Part shown: positions 44,938 to 53,759 of the stretch, piece by piece | Layout of the letters: every line of letters starts with the position of its first letter | Position numbering within the stretch: position 1 is the stretch's first letter | Origin: [Flexibacter] sp. ATCC 35208 | GTDB lineage: Bacteria; Bacteroidota; Bacteroidia; Chitinophagales; Chitinophagaceae | Assembly (NCBI RefSeq): GCF_001975825.1 | Contig: NZ_MTKN01000027.1 | Coordinates: forward strand, 1-64,000 | Direction: 5' to 3' | DNA length: 64,000 bases | Notes under the pieces: generated by a model | What the model saw: the letters and a program-made list of their open reading frames with translations, nothing else | Told to the model about the DNA's origin: nothing | Database searches by the model: none | Program-made: the position numbers and the translations under genes

Positions 44938-45801
44938 ATGGGCAAACCTTTTTTTTACAAACGTATCATCACGTCCACCCTTATAGCAGTAGGATCCCTA
45001 TTCCTGACGCCTGCTTTTGCGCAGAACGAGCTGTCTTATACCGGTGAACTGGGCTTTTCCATAGGAGCTGCCCATTATTTTGGGGATCTCAATACCAATG
45101 GACGTCTCAACGCCCCCAAACCTGCTATCGGTATCTTTTACCGCAAGTACATGAATGACTACGTAGGCGTACGCTTCCACGGTCGTTATATGATGCTGGG
45201 TTATTCTGATACTTATAACAACAACGATTTTCAAAAACGCCGTAACCTCAGTTTCAATACCAATGTATTCGAACTGGGTGTGCAGGGCGATTTTAACTTC
45301 TTCCGTTTTGAACCTGGGTCCAGCTATTACCGCTTTACGCCATACTTCACGGGAGGAGCCTCTTTATTCTACTTCAATCCATACGCTTTCCTGAATAACA
45401 GGAAGTACTACCTCCAGCCACTCCGTACAGAAGGGCAGGGGAGCGCCATGTACCCTGACAGGAAACCATATAGCCTCGTATCTAGCGCCTGGTTGCTGGG
45501 AGGTGGTTTTAAATACAACCTGTCGAAAAAGGTGAACCTTGGGTTGGAAGTATTATACCGCTTTACCAACACCGACTACCTGGATGATGTGAGCACCACC
45601 TACGCAGGTACCGCTTTATTCCCTGCAGATGCCAACGGTAATTCCACCCCGGCGTACCTCCTTCAGGACCGTAGTTACGCCACCGGAGACAGAATTGGGA
45701 TAGCTGGCAGGCAGCGTGGTAACAGCCGTGACAAAGATCAGTTCGTTACCGCTGAACTGACTATTAGCATCCTGTTTACGTCTTATAGATGTAAATTCTG
45801 A
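44938..45801 (+). CDS. porG: PorG-like outer-membrane protein (DUF6089)
   Basis: This 287-residue barrel protein has a signal peptide (cleavage after AFAQ, about residue 29). The DUF6089 pattern includes ELGFSIGAAHYFGDLN at the mature N-terminus, VGVRFHGRYMMLGYSDTY and a C-terminal barrel strand with a Cys. PorG of Porphyromonas is a type IX secretion component that binds the PorK/N ring. The order nadK-porG-uppS-bamA is conserved in the phylum, supporting the call. Confidence 0.82.
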   Translation: MGKPFFYKRIITSTLIAVGSLFLTPAFAQNELSYTGELGFSIGAAHYFGDLNTNGRLNAPKPAIGIFYRKYMNDYVGVRFHGRYMMLGYSDTYNNNDFQKRRNLSFNTNVFELGVQGDFNFFRFEPGSSYYRFTPYFTGGASLFYFNPYAFLNNRKYYLQPLRTEGQGSAMYPDRKPYSLVSSAWLLGGGFKYNLSKKVNLGLEVLYRFTNTDYLDDVSTTYAGTALFPADANGNSTPAYLLQDRSYATGDRIGIAGRQRGNSRDKDQFVTAELTISILFTSYRCKF

Positions 45802-45944
45802 TTTCGCAGGCAAAGTTTGTCTATCTGTAGTCCTTTCTGGCCATTTGGCCTATTACTTCTACTTTCAATAAGCGTTTTTTCGAGTCAAACAGCCAACAGC
45901 AAAGGATTTCGCTGTTAAAAATCCGTTAAAACCCCACCCCCCCC

Positions 45945-45982
45945 TTTGCCGGGAAAGGCATATATCTATTTTTGTATCTTTG
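45945..45982 (+). promoter_or_regulatory. Tandem promoter of the uppS-bamA operon
   Basis: TTTG at 45945-45948, an 18-nt spacer and TATTTTTG (45967-45974), immediately followed by a second exact box TATCTTTG (45975-45982). A run of eight C's (45937-45944) abuts the -33 box. The ATG is 51 nt after the second box. Confidence 0.6.
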
Positions 45983-46032
45983 CACACCTTAATAAAATCT
46001 GTATCGATATATATAATACGCCGGAGATACTC

Positions 46033-46794
46033 ATGAGTTTGAAGGACAAATTAGACTTACAACGGTTGCCACGACATATTGCTGTCATTATGGACGGTAA
46101 TGGCCGTTGGGCTAAGGAGCGCGGTCAGGACAGGTTGTTTGGCCATTATGAGGGAGTGGAAAGTGTGCGTAATATTGCCGAAGCCTGCGCCGAACTGGGA
46201 ATTGGTTACCTTACCCTTTATGCCTTTTCTACCGAGAATTGGGACCGACCCGTTTATGAAGTAAACGGGATCATGGAGCTATTGGTCAATACGATCCGTA
46301 GTGAAGTGAGCACGCTCATCAAAAATAACATCCGGTTACATGTAATCGGAGACATGAACATGTTGCCCGGAAACTGTAAAATGGAGATGGAGGAGGCCAT
46401 AAGCCTTACCAGTCAATGTACAGGACTCAACCTGATAATGGCCCTCAGTTATAGTGCCCGTTGGGAAATCCTAAATGCTGCCAAAAAAATTGCGCAGGAT
46501 GTAAAAGATGGAAAACTCGAACCCGAGGCCATCACTCCTGACAAGTGGCAGCAGTACCTCTGTACTGCCGACCTGCCCGATCCGGAACTAATGATCCGGA
46601 CCAGCGGAGAATGCAGAATCAGTAACTTCCTGCTTTATCAGCTGGCCTACGCGGAACTGTATTTTACAGACACCCGTTGGCCTGACTTCCGCAAAGAACA
46701 TCTTTACGAAGCTATCTTAAACTTTCAGAACAGAGAACGACGCTTTGGCAAAACAAGCGATCAAATACAGCAGAATGAACAAATTATTTCCTAA
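46033..46794 (+). CDS. uppS: Undecaprenyl diphosphate synthase (isoprenyl transferase)
   Basis: UppS condenses isopentenyl diphosphate units onto farnesyl diphosphate to give the lipid carrier for peptidoglycan and LPS. From the chosen start it has 253 residues, the family length. HIAVIMDGNGRWAKERG carries the catalytic Asp, YAFSTENW follows, and IRTSGECRISNFLLYQLAYAELYF is the C-terminal signature. An upstream in-frame ATG (45946) would run through the promoter and is rejected. It overlaps the bamA start by 20 nt. Confidence 0.96.
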   Translation: MSLKDKLDLQRLPRHIAVIMDGNGRWAKERGQDRLFGHYEGVESVRNIAEACAELGIGYLTLYAFSTENWDRPVYEVNGIMELLVNTIRSEVSTLIKNNIRLHVIGDMNMLPGNCKMEMEEAISLTSQCTGLNLIMALSYSARWEILNAAKKIAQDVKDGKLEPEAITPDKWQQYLCTADLPDPELMIRTSGECRISNFLLYQLAYAELYFTDTRWPDFRKEHLYEAILNFQNRERRFGKTSDQIQQNEQIIS

Positions 46795-49507
46795 GAGCCT
46801 ACTGGCCATAGTATTATGTTGCAGTGCCGGCATTCGTGTATCCGCCCAGGAGAGAGATACCATCCCTGCAGCAGAACAACCAGTGGGATTGAACTTACCA
46901 TTGGGAAATTCACAACCTCAGCAATACGAGATAGCTGACATCGTGGTGTCAGGAACCCAGTATCTTGATAAGTCCCTGCTGATCTCCCTCTCCGGATTGA
47001 ACGTAGGTGACAAAGTCGTTTACCCCGGCGGCGACCAGTTTGCGAAAGCAATCCAGGCCCTGTGGGGACAAAGACTGTTTGCCAACGTCGCTATTTATGT
47101 AAATAAAATTCAAGATGGTCAGATCTGGCTGGAAATTGAACTGCAGGAACGACCACGTCTGAACAAGTTTCTCTTCAAAGGAGTTAAAAAATCCGAACAG
47201 GAAGAAATCATCAAGAAAACCGGCATGCGTAAAGGCCAGGTGGTAACCGAAAGCATGGAACAAAATGCTGTGGGCATCATCAGGAAATACTATAGCGAAA
47301 AAGGTTTCCGCAACGCCGAAGTATCTGTCAATGAACAAACCGATAGCTCACAATCCAATGCTACCAACGTACAGTTTATCGTAGCAAAAGGTAATAAAGC
47401 CAAGGTCGACAACATATACATCGTTGGGAACCAGAACATTTCAGATTCGAAACTGAAAAAGAAAATGAAGGGTACCAAAGAAAGGAGCCGCCTCACCATC
47501 TATCCGGATTATGAGCCAGTATGGCCTGATTCGGCTGATAACCGTGGCGACTACTGGTCTACCTTCGGATATCTCCAGCCTTCCCGTACACTGGAAGAAC
47601 TGGATCCTTATTTCCGCTTCAAGCTGTTCTCCTCTGCTAAGTTCAACGAAAACAAGTACACTGAAGATAAAGAGAAAGTGATCTCTTTCTATAACACCCA
47701 GGGTTACCGCGATGCGGTGCTGCTGAGGGATACAACTTACAAATCCCTGAACGGTGGTGTGAATGTGAGCATGGAAGTGATGGAAGGTAAGAAGTACTAC
47801 TTCGGTAAAATCACCTGGAAAGGGAATACCCGCTATACTGACTCTCTGCTGGCAAAAGTATTGGGTATCAAAGAAGGTGACACGTACAACCAGGAAATGC
47901 TGCAGAAACGCCTGCTGTCTTCCGAAGGTGGTGACGTAGGTGGTCTGTACATGGACTACGGTTACCTGTTCTTCCACGCTGATCCGGTAGAAGTAGGTAT
48001 TCATGGTGATACCATCGACTACGAAATCCGGATCTCCGAAGGTCCTCAGGCTACGATTAAGGAAGTACGTATCGCAGGTAATGAAAAAACCAACGAACAT
48101 GTGATCCGTCGTGAGCTGCGTACACTGCCTGGTGAGAAATTCAGCCGTACTGACCTGATTCGTTCTAACCGTGAAATTGCGAATCTTGGTTTCTTCAACC
48201 CTGAAAAGATCGGTATGAACCCGGTGCCTAATATTCAGGACGGAACTGTGGACATCGATTATACAGTAGAAGAAAAAGCAAACGACCAGCTGGAACTGTC
48301 AGCAGGTTGGGGTGGTTATATTGGTCTGACCGGTACACTGGGTGTGACCTTCAATAACTTCTCCCTGCGCAATATCTTCAACAAACAAACATGGGATCCA
48401 TTACCAAGCGGCGACGGTCAGAAATTATCTGTTCGTGTCTCCTCAAACGGTAAAGCATATCGTTCTTACAACTTCTCTTTCACTGAGCCATGGCTGGGTG
48501 GTAAAAAGAGAAACCAGTTCTCAGTAAGCTTCTATAACAGCTACCAGAACCCGAACGCATATTCTTCTTATATATATGGTTCTACCCTGTCAAACAATGC
48601 TTACTTCAAGGTAATGGGTGCTTCTATCTCCCTCGGTAAGCAGCTGAAATGGCCTGATGACTATTTCACCCTTATCTACGCGGTGAACTATCAGCGCTAC
48701 AGCCTGAAGAACTATAACTATTTTAATATTGCAGGTTATTCCAACGGTATCTCTAACAACATCAACCTGAAACTGACTTTGGCCCGTTCATCAGTTGACC
48801 AGCAGATCTTCCCAAGATCTGGTTCCAACTTTATGTTTAGCGGTCAGTTTACACCTCCTTACTCTATGTTCAGCCCGGATAAGGATTTTAAACTGCAGTC
48901 CATCAAAGATCAGTTCAGCTTTATCGAATATCAGAAATACCGATTCAATGCTGAGTGGTACGTACCATTGAGCAAGCCAATGGGTAGCGACAACAAGATG
49001 TTCGTAATGAAGATTGCTGCTAAATTTGGTTATATCAGCCGTTATAACAACAGAACGACCCTGTCTCCATTCGGTCGCTTCGAGTTGGGTGGTGATGGTC
49101 TGAGTAACTTTGCGATCTATGACCGTGATATCGTATCCCAGAGAGGTTACCCCGTATACTATTCATCAGATCCAAGAAGCAATTCCGAAAGCAGCCAGCC
49201 TTCTGGTTACGAAGGTTTCACGATCTTCAACAAGTATATCATGGAGCTGCGTTATCCTTTCAGCCTGAACCCAAGTTCTACGATCTTTGGTCTGGCATTC
49301 CTGGAAGCAGCCAACGGTTACAGGGATGTACAGGAATACAATCCATTCAAACTCCGCCGTTCAGCAGGTCTTGGCATGCGTTTCTACCTGCCTATGTTTG
49401 GTCTGCTTGGATTTGACTACGGTGTCGGCTTTGACCGTATCACATCCGGCAATGGTCTGAAAGATGCGACCAAGTTCACCTTCATGCTGGGCTTCGAACC
49501 AGAATAA
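46775..49507 (+). CDS. bamA: Outer-membrane protein assembly factor BamA
   Basis: BamA inserts beta-barrel proteins into the outer membrane. The protein has 910 residues, longer than the 800 or so of proteobacteria. It has a signal peptide (MNKLFPKSLLAIVLCCSAGIR..), several POTRA domains up to about residue 500 (for example IRISEGPQATIKEVRIAGNEKTNEHVIRRELRT) and an Omp85 barrel with WGGYIGLTGTLG. The C-terminus ends in FMLGFEPE instead of the usual terminal aromatic. The start at 46775 gives a proper signal, whereas 46745 does not. It is coupled to uppS and followed by two Skp genes. Confidence 0.95.
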   Translation: MNKLFPKSLLAIVLCCSAGIRVSAQERDTIPAAEQPVGLNLPLGNSQPQQYEIADIVVSGTQYLDKSLLISLSGLNVGDKVVYPGGDQFAKAIQALWGQRLFANVAIYVNKIQDGQIWLEIELQERPRLNKFLFKGVKKSEQEEIIKKTGMRKGQVVTESMEQNAVGIIRKYYSEKGFRNAEVSVNEQTDSSQSNATNVQFIVAKGNKAKVDNIYIVGNQNISDSKLKKKMKGTKERSRLTIYPDYEPVWPDSADNRGDYWSTFGYLQPSRTLEELDPYFRFKLFSSAKFNENKYTEDKEKVISFYNTQGYRDAVLLRDTTYKSLNGGVNVSMEVMEGKKYYFGKITWKGNTRYTDSLLAKVLGIKEGDTYNQEMLQKRLLSSEGGDVGGLYMDYGYLFFHADPVEVGIHGDTIDYEIRISEGPQATIKEVRIAGNEKTNEHVIRRELRTLPGEKFSRTDLIRSNREIANLGFFNPEKIGMNPVPNIQDGTVDIDYTVEEKANDQLELSAGWGGYIGLTGTLGVTFNNFSLRNIFNKQTWDPLPSGDGQKLSVRVSSNGKAYRSYNFSFTEPWLGGKKRNQFSVSFYNSYQNPNAYSSYIYGSTLSNNAYFKVMGASISLGKQLKWPDDYFTLIYAVNYQRYSLKNYNYFNIAGYSNGISNNINLKLTLARSSVDQQIFPRSGSNFMFSGQFTPPYSMFSPDKDFKLQSIKDQFSFIEYQKYRFNAEWYVPLSKPMGSDNKMFVMKIAAKFGYISRYNNRTTLSPFGRFELGGDGLSNFAIYDRDIVSQRGYPVYYSSDPRSNSESSQPSGYEGFTIFNKYIMELRYPFSLNPSSTIFGLAFLEAANGYRDVQEYNPFKLRRSAGLGMRFYLPMFGLLGFDYGVGFDRITSGNGLKDATKFTFMLGFEPE

Positions 49508-49648
49508 TGGGGGAACTGGCAGAATGGAGCTCTCCTGACGGAGGGCTTTCATACTATCAGGGTTAGGTGTGACGTTTGAATAAATTTTAAATTATATATT
49601 GCAAATCCGAAATCCCGGGGGTGCCTATAGTTTAAATCAATAAACACT

Positions 49649-50167
49649 ATGAAGAAACTAAGCCTCATGATCGCCCTGGTGCTGGGAACTGCCCTGATGG
49701 CAAGTGCACAGCGCTATTGCGTGATCGATACCAAATATATTCTGGACAATATCCCTGAATATAAAGAAGCTCAGAGTAAGCTGGATGCTGTGGCTGAGCA
49801 ATGGCAAAAGGAGATCGACGCTAAATTCCTGGAAGTAGATAAGATGTACAAATCTTATCAGGCAGAGCAGGTGATGCTTACAGACGAACTAAAGCACAAG
49901 CGTGAGGAAGAGATTGTAGCGAGAGAAAAAGAGGCAAAGGATTTGCAGAAGAAACGTTTTGGTTACGAAGGGGACCTATTCAAAAAGAGAGAGGAACTGG
50001 TAAAACCTATACAGGACAGAATTTATAATGCCGTACAAAAACTAGCCGCCCAGCGCATGTACGACTTTGTGCTGGATAAGGCCGGAGGTGTAACCGTGAT
50101 TTTCTCTGATCCTAAGTTGGATAAAAGTGATGACATTCTAAATACCCTTGGTGTAAAGAAGCAGTAA
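49649..50167 (+). CDS. OmpH/Skp family periplasmic chaperone (first copy)
   Basis: This 172-residue protein has a signal peptide (cleavage after ASAQ, residue 20) and a long helical, charged middle (about 45-120) that should form the Skp tentacles. It carries RYCVIDTKYILDNIPEYKEAQSKL at the mature start and a C-terminal hydrophobic strand segment. Skp holds unfolded outer-membrane proteins for BamA, directly upstream. The second copy follows after 101 nt. Confidence 0.92.
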   Translation: MKKLSLMIALVLGTALMASAQRYCVIDTKYILDNIPEYKEAQSKLDAVAEQWQKEIDAKFLEVDKMYKSYQAEQVMLTDELKHKREEEIVAREKEAKDLQKKRFGYEGDLFKKREELVKPIQDRIYNAVQKLAAQRMYDFVLDKAGGVTVIFSDPKLDKSDDILNTLGVKKQ

Positions 50168-50268
50168 CAAGACATCCAACAGAAAGGTGATTTAGGAATT
50201 ATTAACCTTTTGTACCAATTTTTAACCTTAGTTTAGTATTCAAAATTTTTTTAAACACAGACAACATC

Positions 50269-50778
50269 ATGAAGAAGTATGTAATTATTGCTTTCGTGGC
50301 AGTATCCGGATTGTTCAGCGTGAAGACAATGGCACAGTCCAAAGTGGCTCACATTAATGCACAGGCCCTGATTGAGGCAATGCCGGAAGCCCAGACGGCA
50401 ATGAAATCACTGCAAGCTTATGCAGAAGAACTGGATAAGGATGGTAAAGGACTGATTGATGATTATCAGAAGAAGATGAAAGAGTTTAATGACGGTGTAG
50501 ATAAAATGAGCGACAACGTTAAAGAAATCAAAGGTAAAGAACTCCAGACTGCTCAGAAAAACATCCAGGACTACCAGGATGCAGCTCAGAACAAAATCGA
50601 AGCTAAACGTCAGGAACTGCTGAAACCAATCTATGACAAGGCTCGTAAAGCAATTGAAGACACAGCGAAAGAAAAAGGTTACGGTTATGTAATCGACAAC
50701 TCTCAGAGCATTCTGCTGGTAGCTCCAGCTGGTGATGACCTGTCTGCAGCTGTAAAAACTAAGCTGGGTATCAAATAA
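50269..50778 (+). CDS. OmpH/Skp family periplasmic chaperone (second copy)
   Basis: This 169-residue protein has a signal peptide (cleavage after TMAQ, about residue 22), then KVAHINAQALIEAMPEAQTAMKSL, a coiled charged middle and YGYVIDNSQSILLVAP near the end. It shares layout but is clearly diverged from the first copy, so the pair is an old duplication typical of Bacteroidota. A strong terminator follows. Confidence 0.92.
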   Translation: MKKYVIIAFVAVSGLFSVKTMAQSKVAHINAQALIEAMPEAQTAMKSLQAYAEELDKDGKGLIDDYQKKMKEFNDGVDKMSDNVKEIKGKELQTAQKNIQDYQDAAQNKIEAKRQELLKPIYDKARKAIEDTAKEKGYGYVIDNSQSILLVAPAGDDLSAAVKTKLGIK

Positions 50779-50805
50779 TCTGACACTTAGAACTAATTAT
50801 AATAG

Positions 50806-50833
50806 CCCCGGGACCAGTTCCCGGGGTATTTTT
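50806..50833 (+). terminator. Terminator of the uppS-bamA-skp operon
   Basis: CCCCGGGA pairs with TCCCGGGG (8 bp, 5-nt loop) and is followed by TATTTTTTT. Confidence 0.92.
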
Positions 50834-50865
50834 TTAAAAATCCTTTATTATCTCATAAAATTCTT

Positions 50866-50873
50866 TACCTTTG
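50866..50873 (+). promoter_or_regulatory. -7 box TACCTTTG before rpmH
   Basis: An exact TAnnTTTG followed by CC lies 76 nt before the rpmH ATG. TTTA at 50844-50847 is a weak -33. Confidence 0.55.
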
Positions 50874-50949
50874 CCTTCCGTTTTAAAAACACGGGTTCCG
50901 CAAAACGGGAAAGTGTTTAGTATAGTACAGGTAAAAACAAAATATTAAA

Positions 50950-51105
50950 ATGAAACGTACTTTTCAACCGCATAACAGACGCAGAAAGAGCGTTCATGGT
51001 TTTAGAAAGAGAATGGAAACTGCTAACGGCCGTAAAGTATTAGCTTCCCGCAGAGCTAAAGGACGTAAGAAATTAACTGTTTCTGACGAGCGTAAGCTGA
51101 AATAA
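50950..51105 (+). CDS. rpmH: 50S ribosomal protein L34
   Basis: The 51-residue product is [18 protein letters not shown] followed by [24 protein letters not shown], an unmistakable L34, with a short Bacteroidota-type C-terminal tail. It is a structural protein of the large subunit. rnpA follows, the near-universal bacterial order, with its coding frame open about 90 nt later. Confidence 0.97.
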   Translation: MKRTFQPHNRRRKSVHGFRKRMETANGRKVLASRRAKGRKKLTVSDERKLK

Positions 51106-51209
51106 TATCAGCTTTAACTGCATAAGCCTTTGGGCATAACTGCAGCTTTTAAGGCTGGTTCCTGATCGAACAGAATGTTATTGCTTTTGATAGATAAATC
51201 GGACTTGCC

Positions 51210-51611
51210 ATAAAAACTTATTCTTTTACAAAAGAAGAAAGGTTAAAAAGCAGAAAAATCATTGAAACGCTTTTTCGGGAAGGAAAAGCGTTTTCTGTTT
51301 TTCCATACCGCGTAGTATATATGCCGGTAGATACTCCCATTGCCCCATACCCCGTTCAGGCCGGTTTTACCGTCTCTACAAAACGTTTTCCGCATGCTGT
51401 GGACCGTAACAGAGTAAAACGCCTGACCCGGGAAGCTTATCGCCTGCAAAAAGGTGAACTGTATGAACAGCTACGGGCACAACAGCCCAACGGTCAGCTG
51501 GCCGTATTCTTCATCTATACAGATAAGAAAATAGCTCCCTTTACTACCCTCCAACACAAAATTTCCCTAATTTTAAAGAAACTGGCGAAGGAAGCGCTGG
51601 CTGTATCATGA
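51210..51611 (+). CDS. rnpA: Ribonuclease P protein component, apparent ATA start
   Basis: RnpA is the protein subunit of RNase P, which matures tRNA 5' ends. The RNR motif is present as [13 protein letters not shown], and [14 protein letters not shown] precedes it. The conserved N-terminal helix and strand ([20 protein letters not shown], then [17 protein letters not shown]) are encoded upstream of the first in-frame ATG at 51321. After the in-frame TAA at 51195 there is no ATG, GTG or TTG before 51321. I therefore propose initiation at ATA 51210 (133 residues); ATC at 51198 is the alternative. Starting at 51321 would remove about 37 conserved residues. A sequencing error is possible. It overlaps yidD as ATGA. 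Confidence 0.85.
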   Translation: MKTYSFTKEERLKSRKIIETLFREGKAFSVFPYRVVYMPVDTPIAPYPVQAGFTVSTKRFPHAVDRNRVKRLTREAYRLQKGELYEQLRAQQPNGQLAVFFIYTDKKIAPFTTLQHKISLILKKLAKEALAVS

Positions 51612-51835
51612 AGATCTTCAGCTTGTTGACTTATCCGTTTATTTGGGTAATCAGGATTTACCAATGGGGCATTTCACCGTTGCTGGGCAATAAGTGCAGG
51701 TATACACCCACCTGCTCACAATACGGCGTAGAAGCTCTGAAAAAACATGGCCTTATAAAAGGCGGTTACCTCACCGTAAAAAGGATCTTGTCCTGCCATC
51801 CATGGGGTGGACACGGCCATGATCCGGTACCCTGA
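51608..51835 (+). CDS. yidD: Membrane protein insertion efficiency factor YidD
   Basis: This 75-residue protein has the YidD signature: [31 protein letters not shown] and [12 protein letters not shown]. It is thought to help YidC insert inner-membrane proteins. It starts inside the rnpA stop (ATGA). yidC does not follow, unlike in many phyla. Confidence 0.95.
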   Translation: MKIFSLLTYPFIWVIRIYQWGISPLLGNKCRYTPTCSQYGVEALKKHGLIKGGYLTVKRILSCHPWGGHGHDPVP

Positions 51836-52026
51836 ATGGCAGGTGTGGCAGCACCGTGAAATAAACCTGAGCATTTTATGCAGGGCATAACAGGAAAATG
51901 TTCCCTGCATATAATCTATATAGCCGCCAGGCAATCGTCTGGCTATCACGTATTTTAACTTTTCAAATACGTAAAGAACTTGTAGCTTACAATTGCTTAT
52001 AAATTAGCTCACATTAACTTTTACCT

Positions 52027-53694
52027 ATGCGTGCATTTTTTCAAAGAAAGAGGAGGATTGTAGTGATATTGGTATTGCTTATCATAGGTGCTACCGGTAT
52101 AAAAGCTTACAGTGATAAAGACAAATACTTTGAGATCGCTAAGAATCTGGACATCTTCGCAGCTTTCTACCGGGAGCTGAATACCTATTATGTAGACGAC
52201 CTGCCCCCGGAAAAACTGATGCATAAAGGCATAGACGCCATCCTGGAAGAAACCGATCCATATACAGACTTCATCCCTGAAGAAAACCTGGATGAACTCA
52301 AATTCATGGCCACCGGTAAATACGGTGGTGTAGGTATCTCAGTCATTACCGACAGCATCCGTACCGTAGTGACTGATATCTACGAAGGTAGTCCGATGGA
52401 CAAAGCCGGTGTGAAAACCGGTGACCTGATCCTGTCCCTGGATGGAAAATCTACCCAGGATATGGACCAGGACGACATCAGCCATATGCTGAAAGGCGTA
52501 CCCGGCACTACCTTGAAAATGGTGATTAAAAACCCTTCCACAGGCGTAGAAACGGCCAAAATCATCACCCGCGAAGAGATCAATGTAAAGCCTGTGAGCT
52601 ATTCCGGTATAGTAGGTAATGATATCGGGTATATCCGCATGACACAGTTTACTGAAAATAGCGGCGATGCTGTATCCGACGCCTTTACCCTGCTGAAAAA
52701 GGACCATCCGACTTTGAAAGGCGTGATCCTGGACCTGCGTGGTAACCCCGGTGGCTTGCTGGACGAAGCTGTACTCGTGGCGAACATCTTTGTAGATAAG
52801 AACAAGGTGATTGTAAGCACAAAAGGAAAGGTAAAGAACTGGGACCGCGACTATAAAACAGAAGGCAACGCAATCGACGCCAGGATCCCACTGGCTGTTT
52901 TGACAAACCGCTCCTCTGCTTCCGCTTCAGAAATCGTAGCAGGTGCTATGCAGGATCTGGATCGTGGAGTGATCATCGGTCAGCGCTCTTTTGGTAAAGG
53001 GTTGGTACAAACTACCCGCCCGCTGCCCTACAATGCAAAACTGAAAGTTACAACTGCCAAATATTATACACCCAGTGGCCGCTGTATTCAGGCGATTGAC
53101 TACTCCCACCGTAATGATGATGGAGAAGTAGAATCTGTGCCGGACAGCCTGCGTAAATCATTCAATACCGCTGATGGCCGTAAGGTACGTGATGGGGGAG
53201 GAATAGAGCCTGATGATGCAGTAGATCCAACGCTGCTCAGCCAGGTAACAGTGACCCTGCTGCGCAGACAATACATCTTTGACTATGCTACACAGTATTA
53301 CTATTCACATCCTAAGATTGCAGCAGCAGGTACCTTCGCCCTGAATGAAGATGACTTTACCGACTTTATGCATTACCTGGATGGCAGGAATTATAGTTAT
53401 AAAACCCGTTCGGAAGAAGCACTGGAAAACTTCCAGGCTACTGCCCGTAAAGAGAAATATTACGATGCCGTGTCTAAGGAATTCGACGCCCTGCAGGCTA
53501 AGATGAAGCACGACAAAAAGCAGGATCTGCTGAAGAATAAAACAGAGATCAAACACCTGCTGGAAGAAGAGATATCTAACCGCTATTATATGCAGAAGGG
53601 TAGAATCGCACAGTCACTCGCAACAGATAATGAAGTGACTGAGGCGGTGAAAGTGCTGCATGATTCCCAGCGGTATCAGCAATTGCTGCATTGA
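52027..53694 (+). CDS. S41 family C-terminal processing peptidase (CtpA-like)
   Basis: This 555-residue protease has an N-terminal membrane anchor (residues 10-25) and a PDZ domain (about 95-180, GKYGGVGISV, SPMDKAGVKTGDLILSLDG). The tail-specific protease domain has GYIRMTQF, VILDLRGNPGGLL, the nucleophile Ser near 299 in NRSSASASEI and the general base K324 in RSFGKGLVQ. A C-terminal helical extension follows. It cleaves periplasmic proteins near their C-termini. It stands alone. A DUF1080 gene follows 65 nt later. Confidence 0.93.
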   Translation: MRAFFQRKRRIVVILVLLIIGATGIKAYSDKDKYFEIAKNLDIFAAFYRELNTYYVDDLPPEKLMHKGIDAILEETDPYTDFIPEENLDELKFMATGKYGGVGISVITDSIRTVVTDIYEGSPMDKAGVKTGDLILSLDGKSTQDMDQDDISHMLKGVPGTTLKMVIKNPSTGVETAKIITREEINVKPVSYSGIVGNDIGYIRMTQFTENSGDAVSDAFTLLKKDHPTLKGVILDLRGNPGGLLDEAVLVANIFVDKNKVIVSTKGKVKNWDRDYKTEGNAIDARIPLAVLTNRSSASASEIVAGAMQDLDRGVIIGQRSFGKGLVQTTRPLPYNAKLKVTTAKYYTPSGRCIQAIDYSHRNDDGEVESVPDSLRKSFNTADGRKVRDGGGIEPDDAVDPTLLSQVTVTLLRRQYIFDYATQYYYSHPKIAAAGTFALNEDDFTDFMHYLDGRNYSYKTRSEEALENFQATARKEKYYDAVSKEFDALQAKMKHDKKQDLLKNKTEIKHLLEEEISNRYYMQKGRIAQSLATDNEVTEAVKVLHDSQRYQQLLH

Positions 53695-53759
53695 TAATTT
53701 TTAATCGCTTTTGTCTTTAGCAATAGCGATTTTTCTTTATGCCATATAGCTTTCATTTT

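Noticed and set aside
51321-51611. rnpA starting at the first ATG (96 residues)
   Set aside because: It would remove the conserved N-terminal helix and first strands of RnpA that are plainly encoded upstream in the same frame.
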